Below, piece after piece: positions 18,386 to 25,249 of a stretch of DNA of 64,000 nucleotides. The first letter of the stretch is position 1. Every line of letters begins with the position of its first letter. Origin of the DNA: Halomonas alkalicola (GTDB lineage: Bacteria; Pseudomonadota; Gammaproteobacteria; Pseudomonadales; Halomonadaceae); contig NZ_CP131913.1 of assembly GCF_030704205.1 (NCBI RefSeq), positions 1,178,001-1,242,000 on the forward strand. The letters are read 5' to 3'. The translations under genes and the position numbers were made by a program. The notes below the pieces were generated by a model, which saw nothing but the letters and a program-made list of their open reading frames with translations, was not told the origin of the DNA and made no database searches.

Positions 18386-19126
18386 ATGTCTCGCGCCATC
18401 GATATCCCCGCCGCCGACGGCACCATCGACGCCCATCTCTTCACGCCCGCGGGCGCCGAAGGCCCCCTCCCGGCAGTGGTGCTGTTCACCGATATCGGCG
18501 GCCTGCGCCCCTGCTATCACGAGAAGGCCCAGCGCATCGCCGACAACGGCTATGCGGTGCTGATGCCCAACGTCTACTACCGCGATGCCCGCGGGGTCGT
18601 GGTGCCGGAGGGCAAGTCCTTCCGCGACCCGGACGTGCGCCCGACGCTGTTCGGCTATGCCGCTCACCTCACGCCCGAGGCGCAGTCCCGCGACTTCGCT
18701 GCCCTGCTCGGCTGCCTCGATGGCGAACCCGAATTCGCCGCGGGCAAGATCGGTGTGGTGGGCTACTGCATGACCGGCGCCTTCGCCCTGCGCATGGCGG
18801 CCGACTACCCCGACCGCGTTGCCGCCGCGGCCGGCTTCCACTCGGCCCGGCTGGCGGAGGCCGGCGACCCGGCGAGCCCCGTCAACGTGGTCAGCCGCAT
18901 CCAGGGGCGCGTCTATCTCGGCCACGCCGACCAGGACGAACTGCTGCCGGCCGAGCAGATCGCCCGCATGGACGAAGCCCTGGCTGCGGCCGGCGTGCAC
19001 TTCATCACCGAGCTCTACCGGGGCGCCGCCCACGGCTTCACCGCCAAGGACGCCCCCTCCTATGACGCCGCCGCCGACGCCCTGCACCACCGGCGGCTGG
19101 CCATGCTGCTGGAAGAGACCCTGTAG
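18386..19126 (+). CDS. Dienelactone hydrolase family protein
   Basis: A 246-residue alpha/beta hydrolase. The triad of the dienelactone hydrolase family is visible: Cys in VVGYCMTGAFA near residue 128, Asp in GHADQDELLP and His in AAHGFTAKD. Family members hydrolyse dienelactones in chlorocatechol degradation or other small esters; the substrate here is unknown. The start at 18386 has GGAG upstream. A methyltransferase gene follows 27 bases downstream on the same strand. Confidence 0.92.
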   Translation: MSRAIDIPAADGTIDAHLFTPAGAEGPLPAVVLFTDIGGLRPCYHEKAQRIADNGYAVLMPNVYYRDARGVVVPEGKSFRDPDVRPTLFGYAAHLTPEAQSRDFAALLGCLDGEPEFAAGKIGVVGYCMTGAFALRMAADYPDRVAAAAGFHSARLAEAGDPASPVNVVSRIQGRVYLGHADQDELLPAEQIARMDEALAAAGVHFITELYRGAAHGFTAKDAPSYDAAADALHHRRLAMLLEETL

Positions 19127-19153
19127 CGCCGCCACCCGAGGAGCGAGCCCGCC

Positions 19154-19912
19154 ATGAACGAACTGGAGCTACTGGCCGACCTGCACCGCCACAACGAACG
19201 CCAGGGGCCCGGCGGCCAGGCTGAAACCCGGCTCGCGCTCCAGCTCGCTGGGCTCTGCGGGCGGCGCGACCTCGCCATCGCCGATCTGGGCTGCGGCACC
19301 GGCGCCTCCACCCTGGTGCTCGCCGAGGCGCTCGATGCCCAGATCGTGGCGGCGGATTTCCTCGAGCCATTTCTCGACATCTTGAAGGCCCGCGCCCTCG
19401 AGGCTGGCCTGGCCGAGCGCATCACTCCCCGCCACGCCTCCATGGAGGCGCTCGACTTCGCGCCGGAATCGCTGGATGCCATCTGGTCTGAAGGGGCGAT
19501 CTACAACATCGGCTTTACCCGCGGCGTGCGCGAGTGGCGCCGCTTTCTCAAGCCCGGCGGCGTCCTGGCGGTCTCCGAACTCACCTGGCTCACCGAGCAG
19601 CGCCCTGCCGAGCTCGACGCCTTCTGGCGCGCCCAGTACCCCGAAGTGGACACCGCCTCGGCCAAGCTCGCCGTGCTGGAGCGCCACGGCTATTCACCGC
19701 TCGGCTACTTCGTGCTGCCGCCACACTGCTGGCGAGAGCACTACTACCGCCCGCTGCAGGAGCGCGTCCCGGCCTTCCTCGAGGACCATGGCAACAGCCC
19801 CGTCGCCCGAGCCATCGTCGAGGAGCAGCAGCAGGAGATCGAACTGTACGAACGCTATGGCGAGTATTTCGGCTATGGGTTCTATATCGCCAGGAAGGTT
19901 GCCGAGGGGTGA
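19154..19912 (+). CDS. Class I SAM-dependent methyltransferase
   Basis: A 252-residue methyltransferase. Motif I is IADLGCGTGASTLVLAE near residue 42; the acidic end of strand 2 is IVAADFLEPF and the post-motif strand is FLKPGGVLAVSEL. The C-terminal half (HCWREHYYRPL, YGEYFGYGFYIARK) is characteristic of a group annotated as ubiE-like or small-molecule methyltransferases. Substrate unknown. AGGAGCGAGCCCGCC precedes the ATG; probably co-transcribed with the hydrolase upstream. It is the last chromosomal gene before the first IS66 element. Confidence 0.88.
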   Translation: MNELELLADLHRHNERQGPGGQAETRLALQLAGLCGRRDLAIADLGCGTGASTLVLAEALDAQIVAADFLEPFLDILKARALEAGLAERITPRHASMEALDFAPESLDAIWSEGAIYNIGFTRGVREWRRFLKPGGVLAVSELTWLTEQRPAELDAFWRAQYPEVDTASAKLAVLERHGYSPLGYFVLPPHCWREHYYRPLQERVPAFLEDHGNSPVARAIVEEQQQEIELYERYGEYFGYGFYIARKVAEG

Positions 19913-19998
19913 CGAAGCCAGGGCAATAGACAGCCGCTTGCGGCCAGGAGCGGCCTTTCAGCCGGAACCACCAACTCAGCACGGCTGGTGTTAATCAA

Positions 19999-20006
19999 AC
20001 CTTGGT
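19999..20006 (+). repeat. 8-bp target site duplication, left (ACCTTGGT)
   Basis: ACCTTGGT stands directly left of the first IS66 copy and is repeated exactly directly right of it (21554-21561). Eight bases is the usual IS66 duplication length. Confidence 0.93.
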
Positions 20007-21553
20007 GTAACTATTCAGCACCGGTTGGCTGAGTCGGGGCTTCTTGCTGCATGAAGGCTGGCACCTCCCCCGCAAACAGTTGCTCCAGTGCGGTATGCGC
20101 CGCTACCCCTTGCTTGACGGCGGTCGAGAGAAAGCTACGCATGCGGCAGAAGATCTCAGCACCCTCCCAGGAGCGGAAACAGCCCGAGATTTTCTGCTGG
20201 ACCTTGGTCATTCGCAGATCGCGCTCCCCCTGGTTGTTGGTGAAGGGAGCGGCAGGGTCGTCGAGGAAGCGCAACACGTCGTCCTCGTACGCCTGGAGGC
20301 GTTCCAGGAGGTTGCGCGACTTGGTGCGCTTGGCCCGGCCTCGCGTTCCAGGTGGCGGTTTCACCGGCGGGGGGCACTCGGCGTCCCCTTTCGCCAGGCA
20401 ATCTCGATAGCGCTGCCGCCAGGCTCGGGTCTCATCGGCCGAGAGGCAGCCGTCGGCCACCTCCACGGCGCGATGCATCTCCAACAACAGGTCATGCAAG
20501 GCCTTGGCCCATGCCTGGCCATCGTTCTCCCAGGCCGCTGTCAGCTCCCGAAGGTGGTGCGCCATTACAGAGCGCGTGCCGGCAATCCGGATAGCGGTAG
20601 TAGGGCTTCCAGTGATCATGCACCAGCACGCCACGCACGAAGGGCAATACGCCGATGGCGTCCATCGCTTCCTGGCCGCGCTTGGGGTGCGGGGCCAACC
20701 AGGTCAGGGCCTCGTTGGAGGCGCTGTGTAGCCAGTAGCGTTTGCCACCGACCTGCATTCCGGTTTCATCGGCATGGACGGTGGCTGCTTCACGTAGCGC
20801 CGGGATCACCCACTCGGCGAACGCCTCGGCCCGCTGGTAGGCCTCCTGGTTGAAGGCGAACAGGGTGCCGGTGCTCAGCGACAGGCCGCACTGCGAGGTG
20901 AGCAACTCGCGGATACGCGCATAGGGCAACAGCTGATACTGGGAGAGATAGACGACATGCGCCTTGAGGCGAGGGCCATACTGGATGGGGCGAGTCACGC
21001 CCTCGGGGAATGGCGCCACGTAGCGTTGCCCCTGATCATCTTCGAGGACCTCAGCCTGATATTCGGTGACCACGGCCTGGATTACGATGTCCTGCACTTG
21101 GCGCGTTTCGACGCCGACCGGGCGGTAAGAACGCCCCTTGGGGAGTTGCCGACGATCGACACGGAGCTTGACCACCTCGTCGGGGTCCGTCACCGGCGCC
21201 AACGTCTTACCCTCATGCCCTGGCTGTCCGCCGGGGCGCCGCTCGCCTTTGGCGCGCGAGCGGCGCTGGCGATTGGGATCCTGGGACGGTGGCTTGCTGC
21301 TGTTGCGGCTACTGGTGGCCAGGCGATCGGCCATGAGCTTGACCAGCAGCATCAGCACATCGATGGCGGCACGCAGCGACGGCGAGACCGTCTGGTCTTC
21401 CTTGAGCTGCTGCCGGACCCGCTCCAGGGCCTCGTCGACGTTGATATCGCTGATGGTCATATCACCGCATAGGTGTGCCGAATGATGCTGTGCACTATGC
21501 CAGAAAAATCAGCTGGTTGGCGATACCCCATCCGCAGCCACCTGAATAGTTAC
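20007..21553 (-). mobile_element. IS66-family element (ISBst12-like), copy 1, 1547 bp
   Basis: The ends are perfect 12-bp inverted repeats: GTAACTATTCAG at 20007-20018 and CTGAATAGTTAC at 21542-21553. It holds only the tnpC-type transposase, without tnpA or tnpB, as in the ISBst12 subgroup. It is one base longer than copy 2 (25250-26795); by eye the two copies differ only by that insertion and one substitution. An exact 8-bp duplication flanks it, so it arrived as a single independent insertion. Confidence 0.95.
20011..21460 (-). pseudogene. IS66 transposase, frameshifted
   Basis: The reading frame begins at 21460 with the IS66 N-terminus ([19 protein letters not shown]), then the zinc-finger and DDE core ([13 protein letters not shown]). 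Within the codons for LCNAHH an extra C (GCGCCATTAC against GCGCATTAC in copy 2, near 20563) shifts the frame: the first part ends at 20492 and the rest, including the catalytic Glu region and C-terminal domain, continues in another frame to the stop at 20011. This copy should be inactive unless frameshifting occurs, but could be moved by the intact transposase of copy 2. Confidence 0.93.
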
Positions 21554-21561
21554 ACCTTGGT
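21554..21561 (+). repeat. 8-bp target site duplication, right (ACCTTGGT)
   Basis: Exact copy of 19999-20006. Confidence 0.93.
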
Positions 21562-21645
21562 CTTCTTTACATTGTGACCGCAGCTTGTAGCTGATGCCAG
21601 GGCGGCACCCAGGCGCTCCTACGGAAGGGGAGGGGCCTCCCTACA

Positions 21646-21673
21646 TTGCGATCTATACAGAACTTTGTATAAT
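21646..21673 (+). promoter_or_regulatory. higBA promoter with overlapping operator dyad
   Basis: TTGCGA (21646-21651), 16 bases, then a perfect TATAAT (21668-21673). Overlapping the -10 is the inverted repeat TATACA-GAACTT-TGTATA (21654-21671). The toxin ATG is at 21680, so transcription would start at or next to the start codon and the message would be leaderless. The arrangement fits autorepression by the antitoxin. Confidence 0.7.
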
Positions 21674-21679
21674 TGCGGC

Positions 21680-22018
21680 ATGTCAGAACACAAGCCCCTA
21701 AATTTCCGAGGTAGCGCCCTCGCCGACCTCCGAGCGTTCCCAGCGACAGTTCGACAGGAAGTGGGATACCAGCTCGACAAGGTGCAACGGGGGCTCGAGC
21801 CGAAAGACTGGAAGCCAATGGCTACCGTTGGTCAAGGCGTGCGGGAAATTCGTATCAGAGACGCTAACGGGGCGTTCCGGGTGATCTACGTCGCCAAGCT
21901 CGCCGAGGCTGTCTATGTCCTGCACTGCTTCCAGAAGAAAACCCAGAAGACGAGTAAGGCGGATCTCGACTTGGCCGAAGCCAGATACCGCGCCTTGCTG
22001 AGCGAGGTGAGACAATGA
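21680..22018 (+). CDS. higB: HigB-like toxin (RelE/Gp49 superfamily)
   Basis: A 112-residue basic protein of the phage Gp49-like/HigB group: LADLRAFPATVRQEVGYQLDKV, then VREIRIRDANGAFRVIYVAKLAEAVYVLHCFQKKTQKTSKADLDLA, the signature strand and C-terminus of this RelE-fold RNase family, which cuts mRNA on ribosomes. The start is the ATG at 21680; a TTG 15 bases upstream lies inside the promoter. The stop overlaps the antitoxin start (ATGA), with the toxin first, as in HigBA systems. Located inside the IS66-flanked island. Confidence 0.9.
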   Translation: MSEHKPLNFRGSALADLRAFPATVRQEVGYQLDKVQRGLEPKDWKPMATVGQGVREIRIRDANGAFRVIYVAKLAEAVYVLHCFQKKTQKTSKADLDLAEARYRALLSEVRQ

Positions 22019-22296
22019 GCAATGAGACATTCGACAGCGTGTGGGACGCCATCGAGGACACCGCCGCCGAAGCGGAAAACATGAAGCTTCGCTCCGGCCT
22101 GATGATGGCACTTGAGCAGCACATTACCCAGCAGGGCTGGACCCAAGGCGAAGCCGCGAAGCGGCTGGGCGTCACTCAACCCAGGGTGTCCGACCTGATG
22201 CGCGGAAAAATCCACCTGTTTAGTCTCGATACGCTGGTGAACATGGTTGTCGCAGCGGGGCTGCATGTCGAAATGCGCGTACTCGACGCTGCGTAA
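22015..22296 (+). CDS. higA: HigA-like antitoxin, XRE-family helix-turn-helix
   Basis: A 93-residue DNA-binding protein: ALEQHITQQGWTQGEAAKRLGVTQPRVSDLMRGKIHLFSLDTLVNM is a clear helix-turn-helix of the XRE/HTH_37 type found as antitoxins of Gp49-like toxins. It should bind the dyad at 21654-21671 and repress its own operon while neutralising HigB. It overlaps higB by 4 bases. Confidence 0.9.
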   Translation: MSNETFDSVWDAIEDTAAEAENMKLRSGLMMALEQHITQQGWTQGEAAKRLGVTQPRVSDLMRGKIHLFSLDTLVNMVVAAGLHVEMRVLDAA

Positions 22297-22335
22297 GAAA
22301 ACCTGCCTTTTCTTCACATAGAAAGCTTTACGCAA

Positions 22336-22362
22336 TTTCTTTACGAAAAACCGCCCCTCCAG
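22336..22362 (+). repeat. 27-bp direct repeat, copy A, flanking the resolvase/mazEF segment
   Basis: Matches 23855-23881 at 26 of 27 positions in the same orientation; core TTTCTTTACG followed by ACCGCCCCTCCAG. The two copies bracket the resolvase and MazEF genes, 1519 bases apart. Confidence 0.75.
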
Positions 22363-22406
22363 GGTCTCCTTGAGGTGTCATTTTCAGAAGACAACCGCAC
22401 GGCGTG

Positions 22407-22994
22407 TCAGGAGTCGGTGGCACGGTGATCTGAGGCATCGTGCTGGTTGGATTTCAAAGCGGCGTAGAGGGCCGTCTTGCTGACCTTGATCCGTGCGGCA
22501 GCCTCGCGGACGTTCAGCCCGTTGGCGAGGTGCTCCTTTGCTCGCTTCAGCTTGTCGTCGGCGACGACGGGCTTGCGTCCACCTTTGCGCCCACGGGCAG
22601 CGGCAGCGGCCAGCCCCGCCTTTGTGCGATCACGGATCAGGTCACGCTCGAACTGCCCCAGGGCGCCGAACACGTGGAAGATCAACCGTCCACCCGGCGT
22701 GGTGGTATCGATGGCTTCGGTCAGCGACCGGAAGCCGACGCCACGCGCCTCCAGGGTGCTGACCACCTCGATCAGATGCGGCAGCGAGCGACCTAGTCGA
22801 TCCAGTCGCCATACGACCAGCACATCCCCGTCGCGTAGAAACTCCAGAGCAGCCGTCAGGCCGGGGCGTTCCGCCTTGGCCCCGGAGACGGTGTCACTGA
22901 AGATCCGCTCGCATCCTTCCTTGAGCAACGCATCGGTCTGCAAGGCGGTGTCCTGCTCCGCCGTCGAGACCCGCGCATAGCCGATCAGTGCCAT
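22407..22994 (-). CDS. Serine site-specific recombinase (Tn3-type resolvase/DNA invertase)
   Basis: A 195-residue recombinase. The nucleophile Ser10 lies in IGYARVSTAEQD; the catalytic arginine block is VVWRLDRLGRSLPHL and the E-helix LIFHVFGALGQFERDLIRDRTKAGL. A C-terminal helix-turn-helix (GLNVREAAARIKVSKTALYAALK) completes the usual resolvase layout at the usual length. It would resolve cointegrates at a res site; TGTCCG-containing repeats lie just upstream. No tnpA is present, so it is a remnant or a passenger of a Tn3-like element. Confidence 0.93.
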   Translation of the reverse strand: MALIGYARVSTAEQDTALQTDALLKEGCERIFSDTVSGAKAERPGLTAALEFLRDGDVLVVWRLDRLGRSLPHLIEVVSTLEARGVGFRSLTEAIDTTTPGGRLIFHVFGALGQFERDLIRDRTKAGLAAAAARGRKGGRKPVVADDKLKRAKEHLANGLNVREAAARIKVSKTALYAALKSNQHDASDHRATDS

Positions 22995-23003
22995 ATGCCG
23001 CCA

Positions 23004-23080
23004 TTTTGTCCGTTAATCCGTCCGCCTATCTTATTGTCCGACAACCCATCAAACAAGCCTATTCTCGGACAATGTCCGAA
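23004..23080. promoter_or_regulatory. Candidate res site of the resolvase
   Basis: Between the divergent resolvase and mazE genes TTGTCCG occurs at 23006-23012 and 23034-23040 (the latter within TTGTCCGACAA), followed by the perfect palindrome TCGGACA-A-TGTCCGA (23065-23079). Repeated half-sites upstream of the recombinase gene are typical of res sites, and this is where one should lie. Confidence 0.55.
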
Positions 23081-23115
23081 TTGGCCGTCTAACGATCGTT
23101 TTCTGGACACCCTTC

Positions 23116-23157
23116 GTTGCATGTAACGGAAGGGCGCGCTACCCTGTTACATGAAAC
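23116..23157 (+). promoter_or_regulatory. Twin 12-bp operator palindromes upstream of mazEF
   Basis: GTTGCATGTAAC (23116-23127) and GTTACATGAAAC (23146-23157) share the pattern GTT-N-CATG-N-AAC, exactly 30 bases apart, about three helical turns. They stand 16-58 bases in front of the antitoxin start and so are likely autoregulatory binding sites. Confidence 0.6.
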
Positions 23158-23173
23158 GGACGGAGGATTCGCC

Positions 23174-23407
23174 ATGGTAGCAACCGACAACGTGAACAAC
23201 CGGGTGAAGAGGCACCGCGCCGCCTTGCGCGCGGCCGGCCTGCGCCCGATCCAGATCTGGGTACCGGATACTCGCCAACCCGGCTTCGCCGAAGAGGCCC
23301 GCCGCCAGTGCGCTGCCGTCGCGGCCGCCGACGCCGGGGATCAGGATCTGCAGGACTTCATGGATGCCGCCCTCCTGGACCTGGACGACGACGAGTGTGA
23401 CGCATGA
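23174..23407 (+). CDS. MazE-type antitoxin (DUF3018 family)
   Basis: A 77-residue protein: VNNRVKRHRAALRAAGLRPIQIWVPDTRQPGFAEEARRQ is the DUF3018 signature, a family encoded directly before MazF/PemK toxins. The very acidic C-terminus (DLDDDECDA) is the expected toxin-blocking tail. GGAGG precedes the ATG at 23174; a longer frame from 23117 would cover the operators. It overlaps mazF by 4 bases. Confidence 0.88.
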   Translation: MVATDNVNNRVKRHRAALRAAGLRPIQIWVPDTRQPGFAEEARRQCAAVAAADAGDQDLQDFMDAALLDLDDDECDA

Positions 23408-23727
23408 GGCGTGGCGACCTAGTGACCATCGCCATTTCGGGTGACTTCGGGAAGCCGCGTCCCGCCCTCATCATCCAGTCGGATCAGTTTGCCGGAACCG
23501 GCAGTGTGACGGTGCTGTTGCTCTCCAGCACCCGGGTCGATGCCCCACTGATCCGCCTCGATGTGGAGCCCACCCCCGAGAATGGCCTGCAGCGACGCTC
23601 CCAGATCATGGTGGACAAGCCTATGACGGTGAAGCGAGAGAGGGTGGGAGAGGCCTTCGGCCACCTCGATGACAGCACCATGGTCGCCGTCAACAGAGCC
23701 CTGGCCGTCTTCCTGGGCTTCGCGTGA
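23404..23727 (+). CDS. mazF: MazF/PemK-family mRNA interferase toxin
   Basis: A 107-residue toxin: MRRGDLVTIAISGDFGKPRPALIIQSD with LLLSSTRVDAPLIRLDVEP and SQIMVDKPMTVKRERVGEAFGHLDD, the standard CcdB/PemK-fold pattern with the basic substrate-binding N-terminus. Such toxins cut single-stranded RNA at short motifs. The start overlaps the antitoxin stop (ATGA). Confidence 0.92.
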   Translation: MRRGDLVTIAISGDFGKPRPALIIQSDQFAGTGSVTVLLLSSTRVDAPLIRLDVEPTPENGLQRRSQIMVDKPMTVKRERVGEAFGHLDDSTMVAVNRALAVFLGFA

Positions 23728-23797
23728 GCATGGACCACCATCGCTGCCCCATGCCTTCCTGAGACCTACCCAGCGCTCAGCCTCGCCCCCTCGCAGC

Positions 23798-23813
23798 GGG
23801 GGGGGGGGGGGGG
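23798..23813 (+). repeat. Homopolymer of 16 G
   Basis: A pure G tract 70 bases after the mazF stop. It lies in no supported gene, so phase variation of a protein is not indicated; tract length may be variable or a sequencing/assembly uncertainty. Confidence 0.8.
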
Positions 23814-23854
23814 AGAAGAAGGCCCGTTTTTTGTGCACGCCAAGGTTTGCGTGG

Positions 23855-23917
23855 TTTCTTTACGGAAAACCGCCCCTCCAGAGCTTCCTGGAGAGGCGGT
23901 CAGCGCGCGTAAAGAAA
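23855..23917. repeat. 27-bp direct repeat copy B within a long inverted repeat
   Basis: The 27 bases at 23855-23881 match copy A (22336-22362) with one difference. Here they form the left part of a hairpin: TTTCTTTACG pairs with CGTAAAGAAA (23908-23917) and ACCGCCCCTCCAG pairs, with one mismatch, with CTGGAGAGGCGGT. Could be a terminator, a recombination end or a folded site. Confidence 0.7.
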
Positions 23918-24086
23918 ACGACCATATGATTCACGGCTGCTACCGGCCAGAAGCGGACTTTCAGTAAAAAATTATATAATGGCCAGCCGCTAAGTGGCGG
24001 CACGTTTGCGCCGTCCGCCTCCAGCGGCTTGCTAGGCATCCGGCGCATGGCCTTGTCATTCAGGGTTATGCAACGTTCTGCCATAA

Positions 24087-25016
24087 CTATATTGCGACTT
24101 TATCTGATACTGCAGAAAATGAAAGCTCACCTTCTCGCATATCATTTATTATCTGTGAAATGTCACCTGAAGTCGGAAGACCAGTTACTATCAACTTGCA
24201 CTTAATCTCCAACCTGTCTAAAAGACGATTAATCTCTTCAAGTATGTGCTCGCGTAAAAGCGCCTGTGCATACTTAAAGCTGAGCATCTTATAGAACGAG
24301 TAGAATTCAGTACATTTTTCCTGCCCCCAATCTCTTCTGTTCCACCCCCAAGATCTAGTAACACGATTACAATATATTTCACTGTCTCTAACATATTTTA
24401 ACAAATCAAAATCTCCTTGCAGTATTCCGCGCTCTAAATCTCTCCTATAAAAACCGGGGCCTAATCGATTATACCTACGCAGCTTTTTCAAGATTTTTTT
24501 ATAGCCCCTCACCCCTCCAAGCTCATGTGGAATTTCCACTTTCCACACTTTCCCCTTATTAACAAACGAAAATTTTCGCTTCCACAAATCCCAGTCGCCT
24601 GGTGGGATTATTTGCAGGTACCAATTAAATAATTTAAAGAGATTCTTGGGCGTAAAGCCATTAACATATATCTTATCCTTGTGTTCTATGATTTCAAAGA
24701 CCGCTTGCCCTTCCCAGGCCAGGTATCTGGCAATATTTTCTACAGCATCGCATGCCATTCCAGTAGGATCATACCTATCAAACTCACCTAGCTCACCAAC
24801 TATTCCTTTTGCCCTTTCACAATCTGGTTCTTTACCCTGAAATTCAACAGCGAAGTCTTCTTGCTTATATGTTCTTCCACCTATTGGCATAATTGCAAAA
24901 TGAACATCTTCTGTGAACATATTGACATCAAGATCAATATCCAACCCTTTTGATAGGCTCGGAAAGCGTGTAGCCAAACAAGGCTTAATATTTAGCTGCG
25001 CCCGATGTCTTCTCAT
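24087..25016 (-). CDS. Unknown 309-residue protein of an AT-rich, horizontally acquired operon
   Basis: Not recognised. The gene is strikingly AT-rich beside its neighbours, with codon use rich in A/T third positions, so it was acquired from another source. The protein is soluble and mixed alpha/beta in look: an early acidic/aromatic part (GLDIDLDVNMFTEDVHFAIMP), a Trp/Tyr-rich middle (FNWYLQIIPPGDWDLWKRKF), a basic stretch (GYKKILKKLRRYNRLGPG) and a helical end. No signal peptide, membrane helix or nucleotide-binding motif is seen. It overlaps the truncated gene upstream by 4 bases, so the two formed an operon. Its place among toxin-antitoxin and recombinase genes is consistent with a defence or phage-related role, but nothing in the sequence proves it. 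Confidence 0.75.
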   Translation of the reverse strand: MRRHRAQLNIKPCLATRFPSLSKGLDIDLDVNMFTEDVHFAIMPIGGRTYKQEDFAVEFQGKEPDCERAKGIVGELGEFDRYDPTGMACDAVENIARYLAWEGQAVFEIIEHKDKIYVNGFTPKNLFKLFNWYLQIIPPGDWDLWKRKFSFVNKGKVWKVEIPHELGGVRGYKKILKKLRRYNRLGPGFYRRDLERGILQGDFDLLKYVRDSEIYCNRVTRSWGWNRRDWGQEKCTEFYSFYKMLSFKYAQALLREHILEEINRLLDRLEIKCKLIVTGLPTSGDISQIINDMREGELSFSAVSDKVAI

Positions 25017-25249
25017 TCTGAATCTCCCTTGCCTTCTGCCTTTCTTTCTCTATCCAAAGAATCTTGCAAATCCCGGCGCTTCCGCCCAAAATCTAGCTGA
25101 TCTGCTCCTTCTTTAGTTCGTAGATAGAAAGTAATGAAAATATCTATACCATCGTAAAAACTGCCATGTGGTTCTCGTGCAAAAACACGAATCAAAGCGC
25201 TTTCATGGTCTACTTCTGTGCGATATCCAATATAATGCCTTAAAAAGAC
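25013..25249 (-). pseudogene. 5'-truncated unknown gene cut by IS66 copy 2
   Basis: The frame is open from the IS boundary to the stop at 25013; genuine codons start near 25249 (YIGYRTEVDHESALIRVFARE, later GSFYDGIDIFITFYLRTKEG) and end in a charged tail (RRDLQDSLDRERKAEGKGDSE). About 79 codons remain. The apparent N-terminus in the open frame comes from the IS end and is not native. The missing 5' part is not found on the other side of the IS, so it was deleted. AT-rich like the gene downstream, with which it overlaps by ATGA. Family not recognised. Confidence 0.7.

Larger units (their letters stand above)
23728..24086. other. Gene-free stretch: G16 tract, repeat copy B with long hairpin, AT-rich joint
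   Basis: Holds a run of 16 G (23798-23813), the second 27-bp repeat inside an inverted repeat (23855-23917), a 31-base sequence resembling 19931-19961 (CCGGCCAGAAGCGG core), and the transition into AT-rich DNA near 23965. No coding frame has sequence or codon support. Confidence 0.6.

Noticed and set aside
23669..23929. Plus-strand frame reading through the G16 tract
   Set aside because: It overlaps mazF, turns into poly-Gly at the tract and shows no family pattern, so phase variation of a product is not supported.
23985..24090. Integron attC-like recombination site next to the AT-rich gene
   Set aside because: GTTATG/CATAAC forms only a 6-bp dyad and the required core-site arrangement (GTTRRRY with matching inner arms) is not met; no integrase in view.
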